Shown: positions 25,953 to 40,527, numbered from the stretch's first letter. The stretch is DNA of 64,000 nucleotides from Frigoribacterium sp. Leaf186 (GCF_001423905.1 NZ_LMPQ01000012.1:243398-307397); one strand, 5' to 3'. Notes: generated from the letters alone by a model not told the origin. Program-made: numbers and translations.

Positions 25953-27242
25953 TCACGCGTAGACGGTCGGCACGACCGGCTCGCCGCGACCCAGTCGCAG
26001 CGCCTGGTCGGGCAGTTCGGCCACGGCCACCGCCCGATGGAGGCGCGCGCGGGCCACGCCCTCGGCCCCCGTGTGCCGGGGGTCGATCTCGCCCGCCGTC
26101 ACCAGGGGGACGTGCAGGGGGCGCTCCCCGGCCGCGTGCTCGTCCGAGCCGACGCGGATGAGCTCGGTGGTCGCCACGCCGTCGACGATCACCCGGACCG
26201 GGGTCTTCCGGCCGCCGACGGTCGCCTTGTCCGCCGACTTCTTGGCCACCGAGACCCAGGCGCCGTCGTCACCGCGCCGGGCCACGAGCTTGAAGACCAT
26301 GCCGGCGGCCGGATGGCCCGAGCCCGAGACGACGGACGTCCCGACGCCGAACGAGTCGACCGGCGCGGCCCGCAGGGCGGCGATCGTGTACTCGTCGAGG
26401 TCGTTCGTGACCGTGATCTTCGCGCCGGTCGCCCCGAGCTCGTCGAGCTGGTCGCGGACCTGGGCCACGAGCGACGGCAGGTCGCCGCTGTCGATGCGCA
26501 CCGCCCCGAGCCCCGGGCCGGCGACCCGCACGGCCGTGGCCACGGCCTCGGGGATGTCGTAGGTGTCGACGAGCAACGTCGTGCCGGGGCCGAGGGTGTC
26601 GACCTGGGCGCGGAAGGCGGCCTCTTCGCTGTCGTGCAGCAGCGTGAAGGCGTGCGCGGCGGTGCCCATGGTGGGGACGCCCCACGAGCGGCCGGCCTCG
26701 AGGTTGCTCGTCGCACCGAAGCCCGCGATGTAGGCGGCGCGGGCGGCCGCGACGGCGCTCCGCTCGCCCGTCCGGCGCGAGCCCATCTCGGCGAGGGGGC
26801 GACCGTCGGCGGCGGACACCATGCGGGCTGCGGCGCTGGCCACGGCCGAGTCGTAGTTGAAGACGCTGAGCGCCAGGGTCTCGAGCAGCACGGCCTCGGC
26901 GAAGGTCGACTCGATCACGAGCAGCGGCGACCCCGGCAGGTAGACCTCGCCCTCGGCGTAGCCCCAGATGTCGCCCGAGAACCGGTAGTCGGCCAGCCAG
27001 TCGGCCGTCGTCGCGTCGACGACCCCGGATTCACGGAGCCACCGCAGCTCGTCGTCGCCGAACCGGAAGTCGGCGAGCAGCTCGAGGAACCGCCCGGTGC
27101 CCGCCACGATGCCGTAGCGCCGTCCCTCGGGCAGGCGACGGGCGAACACCTCGAACACGCTGTCGCGGTGGGCCGTTCCCGCCTTGAGGGCGGCCTCCAC
27201 CATGGTGAGCTCGTACCGGTCGGTCAACAGTGCGCTGGTCAC
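25953..27242 (-). CDS. pncB: Nicotinate phosphoribosyltransferase
   Basis: This 429-residue enzyme makes nicotinate mononucleotide from nicotinate and PRPP in NAD salvage. Family landmarks are [14 protein letters not shown] at the N-terminus, [51 protein letters not shown] and the phosphate-binding [17 protein letters not shown] / VRIDSGDL / [12 protein letters not shown]. The GTG start at 27242 has TAGGCT exactly six bases upstream. The gene is divergent from murI; only 66 bases separate the starts. Confidence 0.93.
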   Translation of the reverse strand: MTSALLTDRYELTMVEAALKAGTAHRDSVFEVFARRLPEGRRYGIVAGTGRFLELLADFRFGDDELRWLRESGVVDATTADWLADYRFSGDIWGYAEGEVYLPGSPLLVIESTFAEAVLLETLALSVFNYDSAVASAAARMVSAADGRPLAEMGSRRTGERSAVAAARAAYIAGFGATSNLEAGRSWGVPTMGTAAHAFTLLHDSEEAAFRAQVDTLGPGTTLLVDTYDIPEAVATAVRVAGPGLGAVRIDSGDLPSLVAQVRDQLDELGATGAKITVTNDLDEYTIAALRAAPVDSFGVGTSVVSGSGHPAAGMVFKLVARRGDDGAWVSVAKKSADKATVGGRKTPVRVIVDGVATTELIRVGSDEHAAGERPLHVPLVTAGEIDPRHTGAEGVARARLHRAVAVAELPDQALRLGRGEPVVPTVYA

Positions 27243-27248
27243 CCCTGC

Positions 27249-27254
27249 AGCCTA
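27249..27254 (-). promoter_or_regulatory. -10 element of pncB (leaderless)
   Basis: TAGGCT on the minus strand ends six bases before the GTG. It is half of the palindrome AGCCTAGGCT (27249-27258). Confidence 0.5.
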
Positions 27255-27294
27255 GGCTCGACGGGTCGTCCCGGGGGTGGCGGCTCGCGACGGG

Positions 27295-27300
27295 TAGGCT
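27295..27300 (+). promoter_or_regulatory. -10 element of murI (leaderless or nearly so)
   Basis: TAGGCT ends eight bases before the chosen GTG at 27309, and two bases before an in-frame GTG at 27303. It is the same hexamer used on the other strand for pncB. Confidence 0.4.
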
Positions 27301-27308
27301 TCGTGGTC

Positions 27309-28163
27309 GTGACGGACGCACCCATCGGAGTCTTCGACAGCGGCGTCGGCGGTCTCACCGTGTCGCGGGCGATCATCGACCAGCTGCCGCACGAGTCGAT
27401 CCGGTACGTGGGCGACACCGCCCACTCGCCGTACGGGCCGAAGCCCATCGCCCTCGTGCGCCAGTACGCGCTCGCCGTCATGGACGACCTCGTGGCGCAG
27501 GGCGTCAAGCTGCTGGTCATCGCCTGCAACACGGCCTCGTCGGCGGTGCTGCGCGACGCCCGCGAGCGCTACACGATCGGCGCCGGCATCCCCGTCGTCG
27601 AGGTGATCCAGCCGGCCGTGCGCGCCGCGGTGCAACAGACGCGCAACGGCCGCATCGGCGTGATCGGCACCGAGGGCACGATCAACTCGCGCGCCTACGA
27701 GGACGCCTTCGCGGCGGCGGCGGGTCTCGAGCTGTTCACGCAGGCCTGCCCGCGGTTCGTCGAGTTCGTCGAGGCGGGCGACACGTCGAGCCCCGAGCTG
27801 CGCGCGGTCGCCGAGGGGTACCTCGCCCCGCTCCGCGACGCCGGCATCGACACGCTCGTCCTCGGCTGCACGCACTACCCGCTCATGTCGGCCGCCGTGC
27901 AGTACGTCGTGGGCCCCGACGTCCGGCTCGTGTCGAGCGCCGAAGAGACGGCCGCCGACGTCTACCGCACCCTCGTCCAGCACGGGCTCGAGCGTGCCGA
28001 CCGGGGCGCCCCGCACCACGAGTTCGAGGCCACCGGCCCCGACGAGAAGTCGTTCCTGCGTCTGGCCCGTCGGTTCCTGGGGCCCGAGGTCTCGCGCGTC
28101 GGCCACCTCGAGACGGGCGCCATCGAGCTGCCCGCAGGCCTCCGCCACGCCGAACGGACCTGA
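27309..28163 (+). CDS. murI: Glutamate racemase
   Basis: This 284-residue enzyme makes D-glutamate for peptidoglycan. The catalytic set is clear: [24 protein letters not shown] with the first Cys (about residue 75) and [10 protein letters not shown] with the second (about 186). SPYGPK is also conserved. The start is the GTG at 27309; a GTG two codons upstream is possible. The gene is followed by rph after a gap that holds a copy of the ACCCGCGCCTCC motif directly on the stop codon. Confidence 0.94.
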   Translation: MTDAPIGVFDSGVGGLTVSRAIIDQLPHESIRYVGDTAHSPYGPKPIALVRQYALAVMDDLVAQGVKLLVIACNTASSAVLRDARERYTIGAGIPVVEVIQPAVRAAVQQTRNGRIGVIGTEGTINSRAYEDAFAAAAGLELFTQACPRFVEFVEAGDTSSPELRAVAEGYLAPLRDAGIDTLVLGCTHYPLMSAAVQYVVGPDVRLVSSAEETAADVYRTLVQHGLERADRGAPHHEFEATGPDEKSFLRLARRFLGPEVSRVGHLETGAIELPAGLRHAERT

Positions 28164-28235
28164 CCCGCGCCTCCTCGGCCCCTCGGGGTCGACGTCCCGT
28201 CCGCCCACCGTCCCCCACCGCCGAGAGAAGGCACC

Positions 28236-28982
28236 ATGACCGACACCACGAGCACGACCGTCCGCGCCGACGGCCGGTCCACCACCGACCTGCGCCCCGT
28301 CACGATCGAGACCGGCTGGAGCGCCCACGCCGAGGGCAGCGCCCTCATCACCTTCGGCGGGACGAAGGTGCTCTGCACCGCGTCGTTCACGAACGGCGTG
28401 CCCCGGTGGCTGACCGGCAAGGGCAAGGGCTGGGTCACCGCCGAGTACGCGATGCTGCCCCGCGCGACCAACTCGCGCAACGACCGCGAGAGCGTCAAGG
28501 GCAAGATCGGCGGGCGCACGCACGAGATCTCGCGCCTGATCGGCCGCAGCCTGCGGGCGGTCGTCGACACCAAGGCCCTCGGCGAGAACACGATCGTGCT
28601 CGACTGCGACGTGCTGCAGGCCGACGGTGGCACCCGCACCGCCGCGATCACGGGCGCCTACGTCGCCCTGGCCCAGGCGATCGAGTGGGGCCGCGAGAAG
28701 AAGTTCGTCGGTCAGAAGGCGACGCCCCTGACCGACAGCGTCTCGGCCGTGTCGGTCGGCATCATCGACGGCGAGCCGATGCTCGACCTCGCCTACGTCG
28801 AGGACGTCCGCGCCGAGACCGACATGAACGTCGTCGTCACCGGCAGCGGCTCGTTCGTCGAGGTGCAGGGCACCGCCGAGGGGGCGCCGTTCGACCGCCG
28901 CGAGCTCGACTCGCTGCTCGACCTCGCCGTGGCCGGAGCCGTCGACCTGAGCCGCTTCCAGCGCGAGGCCCTCGGTCGATGA
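28236..28982 (+). CDS. rph: Ribonuclease PH
   Basis: This 248-residue phosphorolytic 3'-5' exoribonuclease trims tRNA 3' ends. Signature segments are [69 protein letters not shown] and [27 protein letters not shown] lies just before the ATG. The stop overlaps the rdgB start (ATGA). Confidence 0.96.
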   Translation: MTDTTSTTVRADGRSTTDLRPVTIETGWSAHAEGSALITFGGTKVLCTASFTNGVPRWLTGKGKGWVTAEYAMLPRATNSRNDRESVKGKIGGRTHEISRLIGRSLRAVVDTKALGENTIVLDCDVLQADGGTRTAAITGAYVALAQAIEWGREKKFVGQKATPLTDSVSAVSVGIIDGEPMLDLAYVEDVRAETDMNVVVTGSGSFVEVQGTAEGAPFDRRELDSLLDLAVAGAVDLSRFQREALGR

Positions 28983-29605
28983 CCCGGGTCGTCATCGCCA
29001 CGCACAACCAGGGCAAGGTCGCCGAGCTGCGGCTGCTGCTCGCCGAGACGGCGCCGGGCGTCGAGCTCGTCGCCTACGACGGCCCCGAACCGGTCGAGGA
29101 CGGCGACACCTTCGCGGCCAACGCCCTCATCAAGGCCCGCGCGGCGGCGCGTCACACCGGGCTGCCCGCGCTCGCCGACGACAGCGGCATCTCGGCGGCG
29201 GCCCTGGGCGGTGCCCCGGGCATCCACTCGGCGCGCTACGCCGGCACGCGCGACGCGGACGACAACATCGACAAGCTGCTGGTCGAGCTCGACGGAGCCG
29301 ACGACCGCTCGGCCTGGTTCTCGTGCGCCGCCGCCCTCGTCGTGCCCCCGCCCGTCGGCGCCGAGGGCCCCGACGGACCGCCCGAGGCGAGCACGTGGGA
29401 CGAGCACGTCGAGTACGGCGAATGGCACGGCGAGGTGCTGGAGGCGCGGGTCGGCACGAACGGGCACGGCTACGACCCCGTGTTCCGCCCCGAGGGTGAG
29501 AGCCGCAGCGCGGCCGAGCTCACCGCGGACGAGAAGAACGCGGTCAGCCACCGCTCCCGGGCGTTCCGGGCGATCGCGCCCCGGGTGGCGGCGCTCGCGG
29601 ACTGA
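28979..29605 (+). CDS. rdgB: XTP/dITP diphosphatase (RdgB/HAM1)
   Basis: This 208-residue house-cleaning enzyme removes deaminated purine triphosphates. The N-terminal [18 protein letters not shown], the catalytic [25 protein letters not shown] and the C-terminal [35 protein letters not shown] are diagnostic. A small insertion lies near residue 120 ([16 protein letters not shown]). Its start overlaps the rph stop, the common rph-rdgB pairing. Confidence 0.95.
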   Translation: MTRVVIATHNQGKVAELRLLLAETAPGVELVAYDGPEPVEDGDTFAANALIKARAAARHTGLPALADDSGISAAALGGAPGIHSARYAGTRDADDNIDKLLVELDGADDRSAWFSCAAALVVPPPVGAEGPDGPPEASTWDEHVEYGEWHGEVLEARVGTNGHGYDPVFRPEGESRSAAELTADEKNAVSHRSRAFRAIAPRVAALAD

Positions 29606-29672
29606 GCCGAGCCGCGCCTCCTCGGGCTCGCGCCCGGACTGCCGTGGGCGTCGTCCGAGGGTGCGTCGACGC

Positions 29673-30380
29673 TCAGGCGTCGTGAGCGGCGGACGACACC
29701 TGCGGCGCCTCGACCTCGCCGGACTGCTCGGCCTTCTTGGCCTGGTGCACGCCGTGGAAGTAGTGGATCGCGATGGGGATCACCGTGGCCAGGACGGCGC
29801 CGAGCAGGATCAGGTCGATGTACGAGCTGACGAAGTCGGCCACGGGCGGGATGTGCCCGATGCCGAAGCCCGCCAGCGTGATGCCCATGCCCCAGACGAC
29901 GGCGCCGATCGCGTTGAAGAGCGAGTAGCGCCGGTAGCTCATGTGACCGACGCCGGCCATGATCGGCGCGAAGGTGCGGACCACCGGGACGAACCGGGCG
30001 ATGATGACGGCCATCGGGCCGAAGCGCTCGAAGAAGGCGTTCGTGCGGTTGACGTTGGCGACGCTGAACAGCCCGCTCTCCTTCCGCTCGAAGATGCGGG
30101 GCCCGACCTTGTGGCCGATGAGGTAGCCGAGCTCACCGCCCGCGAACGCGGCGATGCTGATGAAGATCGCGATGAGCCAGATCGGCATGCCCAGGGCGCC
30201 GGGATTCGTGGCGGCGAGGATGCCCGTGATGATCAGCAGCGTGTCGCCCGGGAACAGGAACCCGATGAGCAGCCCGGTCTCGGCGAAGACGAGCAGGCAG
30301 ACGCCGAGCACGGCCCACGGGCCGAACGACGTGAGCAGGTACTCGGGGTTCAGCCAGGGGATGGAGACGAGGGGCAGCAT
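29673..30380 (-). CDS. DedA family membrane protein
   Basis: This 235-residue protein has about five hydrophobic segments and the DedA motifs: [35 protein letters not shown] and [25 protein letters not shown]. DedA proteins are undecaprenyl-phosphate or phospholipid transporters/scramblases supporting envelope integrity. The ATG at 30378-30380 has GGAG about eight bases upstream; longer in-frame starts would read through the tRNA-Leu-derived repeats. A second DedA gene is at 44201. Confidence 0.9.
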   Translation of the reverse strand: MLPLVSIPWLNPEYLLTSFGPWAVLGVCLLVFAETGLLIGFLFPGDTLLIITGILAATNPGALGMPIWLIAIFISIAAFAGGELGYLIGHKVGPRIFERKESGLFSVANVNRTNAFFERFGPMAVIIARFVPVVRTFAPIMAGVGHMSYRRYSLFNAIGAVVWGMGITLAGFGIGHIPPVADFVSSYIDLILLGAVLATVIPIAIHYFHGVHQAKKAEQSGEVEAPQVSSAAHDA

Positions 30381-30432
30381 CGGGTGTTCTCCGGTCGAGG
30401 TGGCCGGCATGCCGGGCTCGATCAGGTTACTC

Positions 30433-30545
30433 GTGCGCGAGGGGGAGGTGAACCCTGGCGGGAGGAGGCGCATCGGCTCTCGTCGTCCGTGCGGGAGAAG
30501 GGAGGTGAACCCTGCCGGGAGGAGGCACATCGGCTCTCGTCGTCC
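30433..30545 (-). repeat. Two tandem 56-57-bp degenerate copies of the tRNA-Leu 3' end
   Basis: Units 30433-30488 and 30489-30545 run head-to-tail into the tRNA-Leu gene. The second begins GTGCGGGAGAAGGGA and has TGAACCCT, matching the acceptor and T-arm of the tRNA except for two bases (GG for CT). Both carry the same non-tRNA filler ending TCGGCTCTCGTCGTCC, and that filler also directly precedes the intact tRNA 3' end. No gene lies between them. Confidence 0.8.
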
Positions 30546-30546
30546 G

Positions 30547-30628
30547 TGCGGGAGAAGGGACTTGAACCCTCACGCTCGAAAGCACAGGAACCTAAATCCT
30601 GCGTGTCTGCCAATTCCACCACTCCCGC
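30547..30628 (-). tRNA. tRNA-Leu (UAG)
   Basis: An 82-base class II tRNA. The acceptor is GCGGGAG/CTCCCGC with discriminator A, the anticodon stem CAGGA/TCCTG with loop TTTAGGT (anticodon UAG), and there is a long variable arm containing TGCTTTCGAGCG and a T loop GTTCAAGT. The CCA end is not encoded. It reads CUN leucine codons. Confidence 0.95.
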
Positions 30629-30684
30629 GGCAGCACCGAGTGTACCGACGGCGGCCTCCGGCCGGAACGCGGGACGAGGAGGCG

Positions 30685-31935
30685 CTAGCGCTTCGAGCGG
30701 GGGACGTGCGGCGAGTACCGGGGCACGTAGCGCACGAGGATCGCGGCACCGACGAGGCCGAGGACGCCCATCACCCCGCTGGCGATCGAGATGGACACGA
30801 GCGCGGTCACGCCCGAGATGAGCAGGGGCGCCGCCGCGCTGCCCGCGTCGCCCGTGAAGCGCCAGGCGCCGAGGAAGGGCGCGGGGTCGCCCTTGTCCGC
30901 CAGGTCGGCGCCGAGGGTCATGAGGATGCCGCTGCCGACGCCGTTGGCGAGCGACATCAGGATCGCCACCGTGACGAACCAGCCGACGTTCGCGTCGAGG
31001 TCGTGCGTGACCGACAGGGCGAGGTACGACAGGCCCAGCCCGACCATGCAGGGCACGGCGCTCCAGAGGCGTCCGAAGCGGTCCATGATCTGGCCGCTCG
31101 TGTAGAAGAGCGCGAAGTCGACCGCCCCCGCGATGCCGATGATGATCGCGGTCTCGGAGGCGCCGAGGCCGATGCTGACGGCCCACAGCGGCAGCATCAC
31201 CTGGCGACCGGACCGCATGGCTCCGATGAGTGCCGCACCGCTGCCGAGCTTGACCAGCACGCCGCGATGACGCCAGAGGGTGCCGAACAGGCCCTGCGCC
31301 TCCTTCGCGACGAGCTCGGCGCCGTCGTCGCCGCCACGACCCGGCCGGACGCCGAACGCGGCCGACGGGTCGCGCAGCACGAGCAGGGCGATCGCGGCGC
31401 CGAGGCAGCCGACGATGTGGACGACGAAGGCCGACTGGACCGAGCCGGTGAGCTCGATGACCCCGGCCGACAGGAACGGGCCGACGAAGTAGCCGAGCCG
31501 GAACACGCCGCCGAGGCTCGACAGGGCGCGGGCGCGGATCTCGATCGGGACGAAGCTCGTCATGAAGGCGTGCCGCGCCAGGGCGAACACGGCCGTCGCG
31601 AGGCCGATCACGAGGACGCCGACCGCGAGGACGATCTCGTTCGGCGCCAGCAGGCAGGTGACGAGGCCGCCGATGCTGACCAGCGAGGCGCCGATCATCG
31701 AGGTGCGCTCGCCGATGCGGCTGACGAGCCACCCGCTCGGGATGTCGCCGATCAGCTCGCCGACCAGGATGAGCGCGGCGACGAAGCCGGCGAACGGCAA
31801 CGACGCCCCGAGTTCGCTCGCCACGACGGGGATGATCGGGATGATCGCGCCCTCGCCGATGGCGAAGAGCGCGGCGGGCAGGAACGCCGCGAGGGCCACC
31901 GACCGCATGCTGAAGGCGGGGGAGGAGGAAGACAT
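30685..31935 (-). CDS. Major facilitator superfamily transporter
   Basis: This 416-residue protein has about twelve transmembrane helices and the MFS motif A-like loop [14 protein letters not shown] after helix 2, with a degenerate copy ([12 protein letters not shown]) in the second half. The central loop is short and acidic ([19 protein letters not shown]). This layout fits drug or small-molecule exporters; no substrate can be named. It is divergent from mnmA, 39 bases away. Confidence 0.88.
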   Translation of the reverse strand: MSSSSPAFSMRSVALAAFLPAALFAIGEGAIIPIIPVVASELGASLPFAGFVAALILVGELIGDIPSGWLVSRIGERTSMIGASLVSIGGLVTCLLAPNEIVLAVGVLVIGLATAVFALARHAFMTSFVPIEIRARALSSLGGVFRLGYFVGPFLSAGVIELTGSVQSAFVVHIVGCLGAAIALLVLRDPSAAFGVRPGRGGDDGAELVAKEAQGLFGTLWRHRGVLVKLGSGAALIGAMRSGRQVMLPLWAVSIGLGASETAIIIGIAGAVDFALFYTSGQIMDRFGRLWSAVPCMVGLGLSYLALSVTHDLDANVGWFVTVAILMSLANGVGSGILMTLGADLADKGDPAPFLGAWRFTGDAGSAAAPLLISGVTALVSISIASGVMGVLGLVGAAILVRYVPRYSPHVPRSKR

Positions 31936-31962
31936 GTCGCTCGCCACCCTAGGCCCGCTGCG

Positions 31963-31968
31963 TACACT
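31963..31968 (+). promoter_or_regulatory. -10 element of mnmA (leaderless)
   Basis: TACACT ends exactly six bases before the ATG at 31975, and no ribosome binding site is visible. Confidence 0.55.
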
Positions 31969-31974
31969 TGTCGG

Positions 31975-35465
<3,491 letters not shown>

Positions 35466-35495
35466 TTTCCCTGGTCAGGGGGCACTTCTCCTTCC

Positions 35496-35501
35496 TAAGA
35501 T
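35496..35501 (+). promoter_or_regulatory. Candidate -10 element of the alpha/beta hydrolase gene
   Basis: TAAGAT lies about 70 bases before the start at 35571, without a clear -35 box. The gene has a GGGGAAG ribosome binding site. Confidence 0.35.
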
Positions 35502-35570
35502 GTGAGGACGTGTCGTTCTCAGGCTGTAGGGAGCCGGGGTACAGGCGCGTGACGAGGGGGAAGACCCGAC

Positions 35571-37028
35571 GTGCTGTTGCTCGCCGCAGCCATGCTCTCT
35601 GCCTCGGTGCACCTCGCCGGGGTGGCCGATGCTCCGACCGCGCACTCGGCACCGGTCACGACCGACGCCCGCCCGGCCTCGGTGCTCGTCGTCGCGGCGT
35701 CGGTGCAGGGCGTCCCCGAGCCTGCACCGGTGCGGGACGCGCCGGTCGAGCCCGAGCTCGACGGCTGCCGGGACGTCGAGGCGACCACGTTCTCGGCCGA
35801 GGCCTGCCTCGACCAGCTGGCCCGCGCCTCATCGATCGGGGTCGAGCGGTACGCGACGTCCCTCGACGCCGACGGGGACGACGCGGCGTCGCTCGTGGCG
35901 GCGGTCGGCGAGCAGGTCTCGGCGGGGTCCACGACGACCTGGTGGGCGGGCCTCGGCGACGAGCGACGCACCCTGCTCGCGCAGGCGGCCCCCGGCGTCG
36001 TCGGCAACCTCGAGGGGGTGCCCTACTCGGTGCGCGACACCGCCAACCGACAGGCCCTGCGGTATGCGACCACGGCCGTCACGGCCCGTCTCGGTTCGGA
36101 CGTCGAGGAGCCGGACGACGCGCGACGCCTCGCGATGCTGCAGCAGGTGCGGGCGACGCTCGACGGCGCCACGCACGACGTGCCCTTCGCCGGGGCGGCC
36201 GACCGGCACCTGGTCGCCCTCGACACGGCCCTGCCCGGACGGGCGGCCGTCACCGTCGGCGACCTCGACACCGCGGACGACGTGAGCGTCCTCGTGCCGG
36301 GCATGCTCTTCACCGTGTCGGACCAGCTGGTCGACTGGACCAACACCGCCGGGGCCCTGCACGACGAGCAGGCCACCTGGGCGACGCTGCTCGGGCGCGA
36401 CGGGCCCGGCCCGGTGCCGACCGTGGCGGTCGTGGCCTGGATGGGCTACCAGACGCCCGACCTGACGAACTTCTACGACCTCCGCCTCGCCCAACGGGGT
36501 GCCGCGCACCTCGAGGACGCCCTCTCCGGCCTCGACGCGACGCGCGCGGGGCACGAACCGCGGGTGTCGGTCATGGCCCACTCGTACGGCTCGACGACGG
36601 CGACGATCGCCCTGTCGTCGGGGCGGGTCTCGGTCGACTCGCTCGTGCTGCTGGGGTCGCCCGGCAGCGTCGTGCCCGACGCGGGCGGCCTCGCGGTTCA
36701 CGACGACGACGTGTACGCGGCGGCCGGCAGCTTCGACCCGGTGGCCGGCAGCGGCTTCTTCGGGGCCGACCCGGCGACCGCCGCGTTCGGGGCGGTCGTG
36801 CTGCACCTCGGCGGTGGGGCCGACACCCTGACGGGACGCGCGCTCGCCGCGGCCCTCGGCCACAACGACTACTTCCGGGCCGGAACGGAGTCGATGCGCA
36901 GCCTCGCCCTGATCGGGTTGGGGCACGGCGACCTCGTCGACGGTCGTGCGGGCGACCCCGGCCGGGGCGGCCCCGAGGCGCCGACCCTCGCCTTGGTCCG
37001 CCCACAGGACCTCTACTTCAGGGACTGA
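35571..37028 (+). CDS. Secreted alpha/beta hydrolase (DUF1023-like)
   Basis: This 485-residue protein has a hydrophobic N-terminus (LLLAAAMLSASVHLAGVADA) that could be a signal peptide. After about 230 weakly patterned residues comes an alpha/beta hydrolase core of the DUF1023 type: VVAWMGYQTPDLTNFYD, then the nucleophile elbow VMAHSYGSTTATIAL (Ser about 341), and a catalytic His probably in LGHNDYF or LGHGDL near the end. It may hydrolyse an ester or amide at the cell surface; the substrate is unknown. The GTG start follows GGGGAAG. Confidence 0.82.
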   Translation: MLLLAAAMLSASVHLAGVADAPTAHSAPVTTDARPASVLVVAASVQGVPEPAPVRDAPVEPELDGCRDVEATTFSAEACLDQLARASSIGVERYATSLDADGDDAASLVAAVGEQVSAGSTTTWWAGLGDERRTLLAQAAPGVVGNLEGVPYSVRDTANRQALRYATTAVTARLGSDVEEPDDARRLAMLQQVRATLDGATHDVPFAGAADRHLVALDTALPGRAAVTVGDLDTADDVSVLVPGMLFTVSDQLVDWTNTAGALHDEQATWATLLGRDGPGPVPTVAVVAWMGYQTPDLTNFYDLRLAQRGAAHLEDALSGLDATRAGHEPRVSVMAHSYGSTTATIALSSGRVSVDSLVLLGSPGSVVPDAGGLAVHDDDVYAAAGSFDPVAGSGFFGADPATAAFGAVVLHLGGGADTLTGRALAAALGHNDYFRAGTESMRSLALIGLGHGDLVDGRAGDPGRGGPEAPTLALVRPQDLYFRD

Positions 37029-37093
37029 CGCTGCCCGCGGCGACGGCGTCGCGGCACCGCGTCGTCCTGGCCTCGGTCGTCGGTGCCGCCCCG

Positions 37094-37099
37094 TAGAAT
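37094..37099 (+). promoter_or_regulatory. -10 element of the gatCAB operon
   Basis: TAGAAT lies 51 bases before the gatC ATG. gatC has its own GAGAGAAG ribosome binding site. Confidence 0.5.
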
Positions 37100-37150
37100 C
37101 GTCCGGTACCCCCGCCGCGGCACGCCCGCACGAGCACGTGAGAGAGAAGC

Positions 37151-37450
37151 ATGTCCGAAATCACGCGTGAGCAGGTGCAGCACCTCGCCGGTCTCGCCCG
37201 CATCGCCCTCACCGAGGCCGAGATCGACACGATGACGGCCGAGCTCGGCCACATCGTCGACAGCGTCGCCAAGGTCCGCGAGGTCGCCACCGACGACGTC
37301 CCGGCGACCAGCCACCCGATCCCGCTCGAGAACGTGTTCCGGCCCGACGTCGTGGGCGAGACGCTGACGGCCGAACAGGCGCTGTCCGGCGCCCCCGACC
37401 ACGACGGTTCGCGCTTCCGGGTGAGCGCGATCCTGGGAGAAGAGCAGTAG
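37151..37450 (+). CDS. gatC: Asp-tRNA(Asn)/Glu-tRNA(Gln) amidotransferase subunit C
   Basis: This 99-residue subunit wraps GatA and GatB. The family pattern [20 protein letters not shown] near the start and the C-terminal [24 protein letters not shown] are clear. gatA follows after two bases. Confidence 0.94.
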   Translation: MSEITREQVQHLAGLARIALTEAEIDTMTAELGHIVDSVAKVREVATDDVPATSHPIPLENVFRPDVVGETLTAEQALSGAPDHDGSRFRVSAILGEEQ

Positions 37451-37452
37451 CC

Positions 37453-39003
37453 ATGACAGACACCACCTCGCTCGTCCACCTGTCCGCCGCCGAGCTGTCG
37501 ACGCGCCTGGCCGCCGGCGACGTCTCGTCGGTCGACGTCACGCGCGCCCACCTCGACCGCATCGAGGCGGTCGACGGCGACGTCCACGCGTTCCTGCACG
37601 TCAGCACCGCCGCCCTCGACACCGCGGCCGACGTCGACCGGCGACGCGCCGCCGGCGAGGCACTGGGGCCGCTCGCCGGCGTCCCGATCGCCATCAAGGA
37701 CGTGCTCTGCACCATCGACATGCCGTCGACCTCCGGCAGCAAGATCCTCGAGGGCTGGGTGCCGCCGTACGACGCGACCGTCGTCGCCAAGCTGCGCGCG
37801 GCCGACCTCGTTCCGCTCGGCAAGACCAACATGGACGAGTTCGCGATGGGCTCGTCGACCGAGTTCTCGGCCTACGGCCCGACGCACAACCCGTGGTCGC
37901 TCGATCGCATCCCCGGCGGGTCCGGCGGTGGCTCAGCGGCCGCCGTCGCCGCCTTCGAGGCGCCCCTCGCCCTCGGCAGCGACACGGGCGGCTCGATCCG
38001 CCAGCCGGGTGCCGTCACGGGCACGGTCGGCGTGAAGCCGACCTACGGCTCGGTCAGCCGCTACGGTGCCATCGCCCTGGCGAGCTCGCTCGACCAGGTC
38101 GGTCCGGTCAGCCGCACGGTGCTCGACAGCGCGATGCTGCACGACGTCATCACCGGCCACGACCCCCGCGACTCCACCTCGCTGCGCGACGCCTGGCCGT
38201 CGTTCACCGAGGCGGCCCGCACCGGCCTGGCCGGTGGCGCCCTGCAGGGCGTCCGCGTGGGCGTCGTCCGAGAGCTGAACGGCGACGGCTTCCAGGCCGG
38301 GGTCAAGGCCCGCTTCGCCGAGGCGCTCGAGCTGATGAGCGCCGCCGGCGCCGAGATCGTCGACATCTCGGCCCCGAGCTTCGAGCACGCGATCAGTGCC
38401 TACTACCTGATCCTGCCGGCCGAGGCCTCGAGCAACCTCGCCAAGTTCGACTCGGTGCGGTTCGGCCTGCGGGTCGTGCCCGAGGGCGGCGGCACCGTCG
38501 AGGACGTCATGGCCGCGACGCGCGAGGCCGGCTTCGGCCCCGAGGTGAAGCGCCGCATCATCCTCGGCACCTACGCCCTCAGTGCCGGGTACTACGACGC
38601 CTACTACGGCAGCGCCCAGAAGGTGCGCACCCTGGTGCAGCGCGACTTCGCGGCCGCGTTCGACCAGGTCGACGTGCTCGTCTCCCCGTCGGCCCCCACG
38701 ACGGCGTTCCGGCTCGGCGAGAAGATCGACGACCCGCTGGCGATGTACCTCAACGACATCACGACCATCCCCGCCAACCTGGCCGGCATCCCCGGCATCA
38801 CGGTGCCGATGGGCCTGGCCGACGAAGACGGGTTGCCGACGGGTCTGCAGTTCATGGCACCCGCCCGCGGCGACGCCCGCCTGTACACCTACGGCGCCGC
38901 CCTTGAGCAGTTGCTCGAGCAGGGCTGGGGCCACACGCTCATCTCGCGCGCGCCCGACCTGAGCGCCACCGAGCAGACCGCCGCCACCGAGGGAGTCATC
39001 TGA
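37453..39003 (+). CDS. gatA: Asp-tRNA(Asn)/Glu-tRNA(Gln) amidotransferase subunit A
   Basis: This 516-residue amidase-signature enzyme releases ammonia from glutamine. The Ser-cisSer-Lys triad is visible: Lys in IAIKDVLCT (about residue 80), cis-Ser in [14 protein letters not shown] (about 156-163) and the nucleophile in [13 protein letters not shown] (about 178-181). GatC and GatB lie on either side. The gatB start overlaps its stop (TGATG). Confidence 0.96.
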   Translation: MTDTTSLVHLSAAELSTRLAAGDVSSVDVTRAHLDRIEAVDGDVHAFLHVSTAALDTAADVDRRRAAGEALGPLAGVPIAIKDVLCTIDMPSTSGSKILEGWVPPYDATVVAKLRAADLVPLGKTNMDEFAMGSSTEFSAYGPTHNPWSLDRIPGGSGGGSAAAVAAFEAPLALGSDTGGSIRQPGAVTGTVGVKPTYGSVSRYGAIALASSLDQVGPVSRTVLDSAMLHDVITGHDPRDSTSLRDAWPSFTEAARTGLAGGALQGVRVGVVRELNGDGFQAGVKARFAEALELMSAAGAEIVDISAPSFEHAISAYYLILPAEASSNLAKFDSVRFGLRVVPEGGGTVEDVMAATREAGFGPEVKRRIILGTYALSAGYYDAYYGSAQKVRTLVQRDFAAAFDQVDVLVSPSAPTTAFRLGEKIDDPLAMYLNDITTIPANLAGIPGITVPMGLADEDGLPTGLQFMAPARGDARLYTYGAALEQLLEQGWGHTLISRAPDLSATEQTAATEGVI

Positions 39004-40502
39004 TGGCCAAGGCAGACCTGATGGACTACGACGCGGCCCTCGAGCAGTTTGAGGTCGTCCTCGGCTTCGAGGTCCACGTCGAGCTCGCGACGAAGACCAA
39101 GATGTTCTCGGACGCCCCGAACTTCTTCGGCGGCGAGCCCAACACCAACGTCACGCCGGTCGACCTGGGGCTGCCCGGCTCGCTGCCGGTGGTCAACGAG
39201 CAGGCCGTGCGCTACTCGATCAGCCTCGGGCTGGCCCTCGGCTGCTCGATCGCCGAGAGCTCGCGGTTCGCGCGGAAGAACTACTTCTACCCCGACAACC
39301 CCAAGAACTACCAGGTCAGCCAGTTCGACGAGCCGATCGCGTTCGAGGGCGAGGTCGAGGTCGAGCTGCCCGACGGGACGGTCTTCGCGATCCCGATCGA
39401 GCGCGCCCACATGGAAGAAGACGCGGGCAAGCTCACGCACGTCGGCGGTTCGACCGGTCGCATCCAGGGTGCCGAGTACTCGCTCGTCGACTACAACCGC
39501 GCGGGCATCCCGCTCGTCGAGATCGTGACCAAGCCGATCATCGGTGCCGGGGCCAAGGGCCCCGAGCTCGGCGCGGCCTACGTCTCGACGATCCGCGACA
39601 TCGTGCGCGCCCTGGGCGTCAGCGAGGCGCGCATGGAGCGCGGCAACCTGCGCTGCGACGCGAACGTCTCGCTGCGCCCCCACGGGCAGGTCGAGCTGGG
39701 GACCCGCACCGAGACCAAGAACGTCAACTCGTTCCGGTCGGTCGAGCGCGCGGTCCGCCACGAGATCCAGCGCCAGGCCGCGATCCTCGCCGCCGGGGGC
39801 ACCATCACGCAAGAGACGCGCCACTGGCACGAAGACACCGGCCGCACCTCGGCGGGTCGCCCGAAGAGCGACGCCGACGACTACCGGTACTTCCCCGAGC
39901 CCGACCTGCTGCCCGTGGTGCCGCCCCGCGAGCTCGTCGAGGAGCTGCGCCTGGCCCTGCCCGAGGCCCCGGTCGCGCAGCGTCGCCGGCTCAAGGCCGA
40001 ATGGGGTTTCGCCGACCTCGAGTTCCAGGACGTCGTCAACTCGGGGCTGTTGACCGAACTGGTCGAGACCGTCGGTGCCGGCGCCTCGCCCCAGGCGGCG
40101 CGCAAGTGGTGGACGGGTGAGATCGCCCGCCTGGCCAACGCCCGGGGTGTCGAGGCCTCGAGCCTGGTGTCGCCGCTCCACGTCAGCGAGCTCATCGCCC
40201 TGGTCGAGAGCGGCGAGCTGACCGACCGCCTGGCCCGTCAGGTGCTCGAGGGCGTCGTCGCGGGCGAGGGCAGCCCGTCCGAGGTCGTCGAGGCCCGGGG
40301 CCTGAAGGTCGTCTCGGACGACGGCGCGTTGATCGCGGCGATCGACGAGGCCCTCGCGAGCCAACCCGACGTCCTCGCGAAGATCCGTGACGGCAAGGTC
40401 CAGGCGGCCGGTGCCGTCATCGGTGCCGTGATGAAGGCCATGAAGGGCCAGGCGGACGCCGCCCGCGTCCGCGAGTTGGTGCTCGAGCGGGCGCAGGCCT
40501 GA
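39003..40502 (+). CDS. gatB: Asp-tRNA(Asn)/Glu-tRNA(Gln) amidotransferase subunit B
   Basis: This 499-residue subunit binds the mischarged tRNA and does the kinase and transamidation steps. [60 protein letters not shown] and the C-terminal helical/YqeY-like tail (residues 350-499) match the family. The first codons ([13 protein letters not shown]) are usual for GatB. Confidence 0.96.
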   Translation: MAKADLMDYDAALEQFEVVLGFEVHVELATKTKMFSDAPNFFGGEPNTNVTPVDLGLPGSLPVVNEQAVRYSISLGLALGCSIAESSRFARKNYFYPDNPKNYQVSQFDEPIAFEGEVEVELPDGTVFAIPIERAHMEEDAGKLTHVGGSTGRIQGAEYSLVDYNRAGIPLVEIVTKPIIGAGAKGPELGAAYVSTIRDIVRALGVSEARMERGNLRCDANVSLRPHGQVELGTRTETKNVNSFRSVERAVRHEIQRQAAILAAGGTITQETRHWHEDTGRTSAGRPKSDADDYRYFPEPDLLPVVPPRELVEELRLALPEAPVAQRRRLKAEWGFADLEFQDVVNSGLLTELVETVGAGASPQAARKWWTGEIARLANARGVEASSLVSPLHVSELIALVESGELTDRLARQVLEGVVAGEGSPSEVVEARGLKVVSDDGALIAAIDEALASQPDVLAKIRDGKVQAAGAVIGAVMKAMKGQADAARVRELVLERAQA

Positions 40503-40527
40503 TCGACGTGACCACGGCCGCGGCAGG

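Noticed and set aside
30433-30545. Integrated element at tRNA-Leu
   Set aside because: No integrase, excisionase or foreign-looking DNA lies between the repeats and any second full site.
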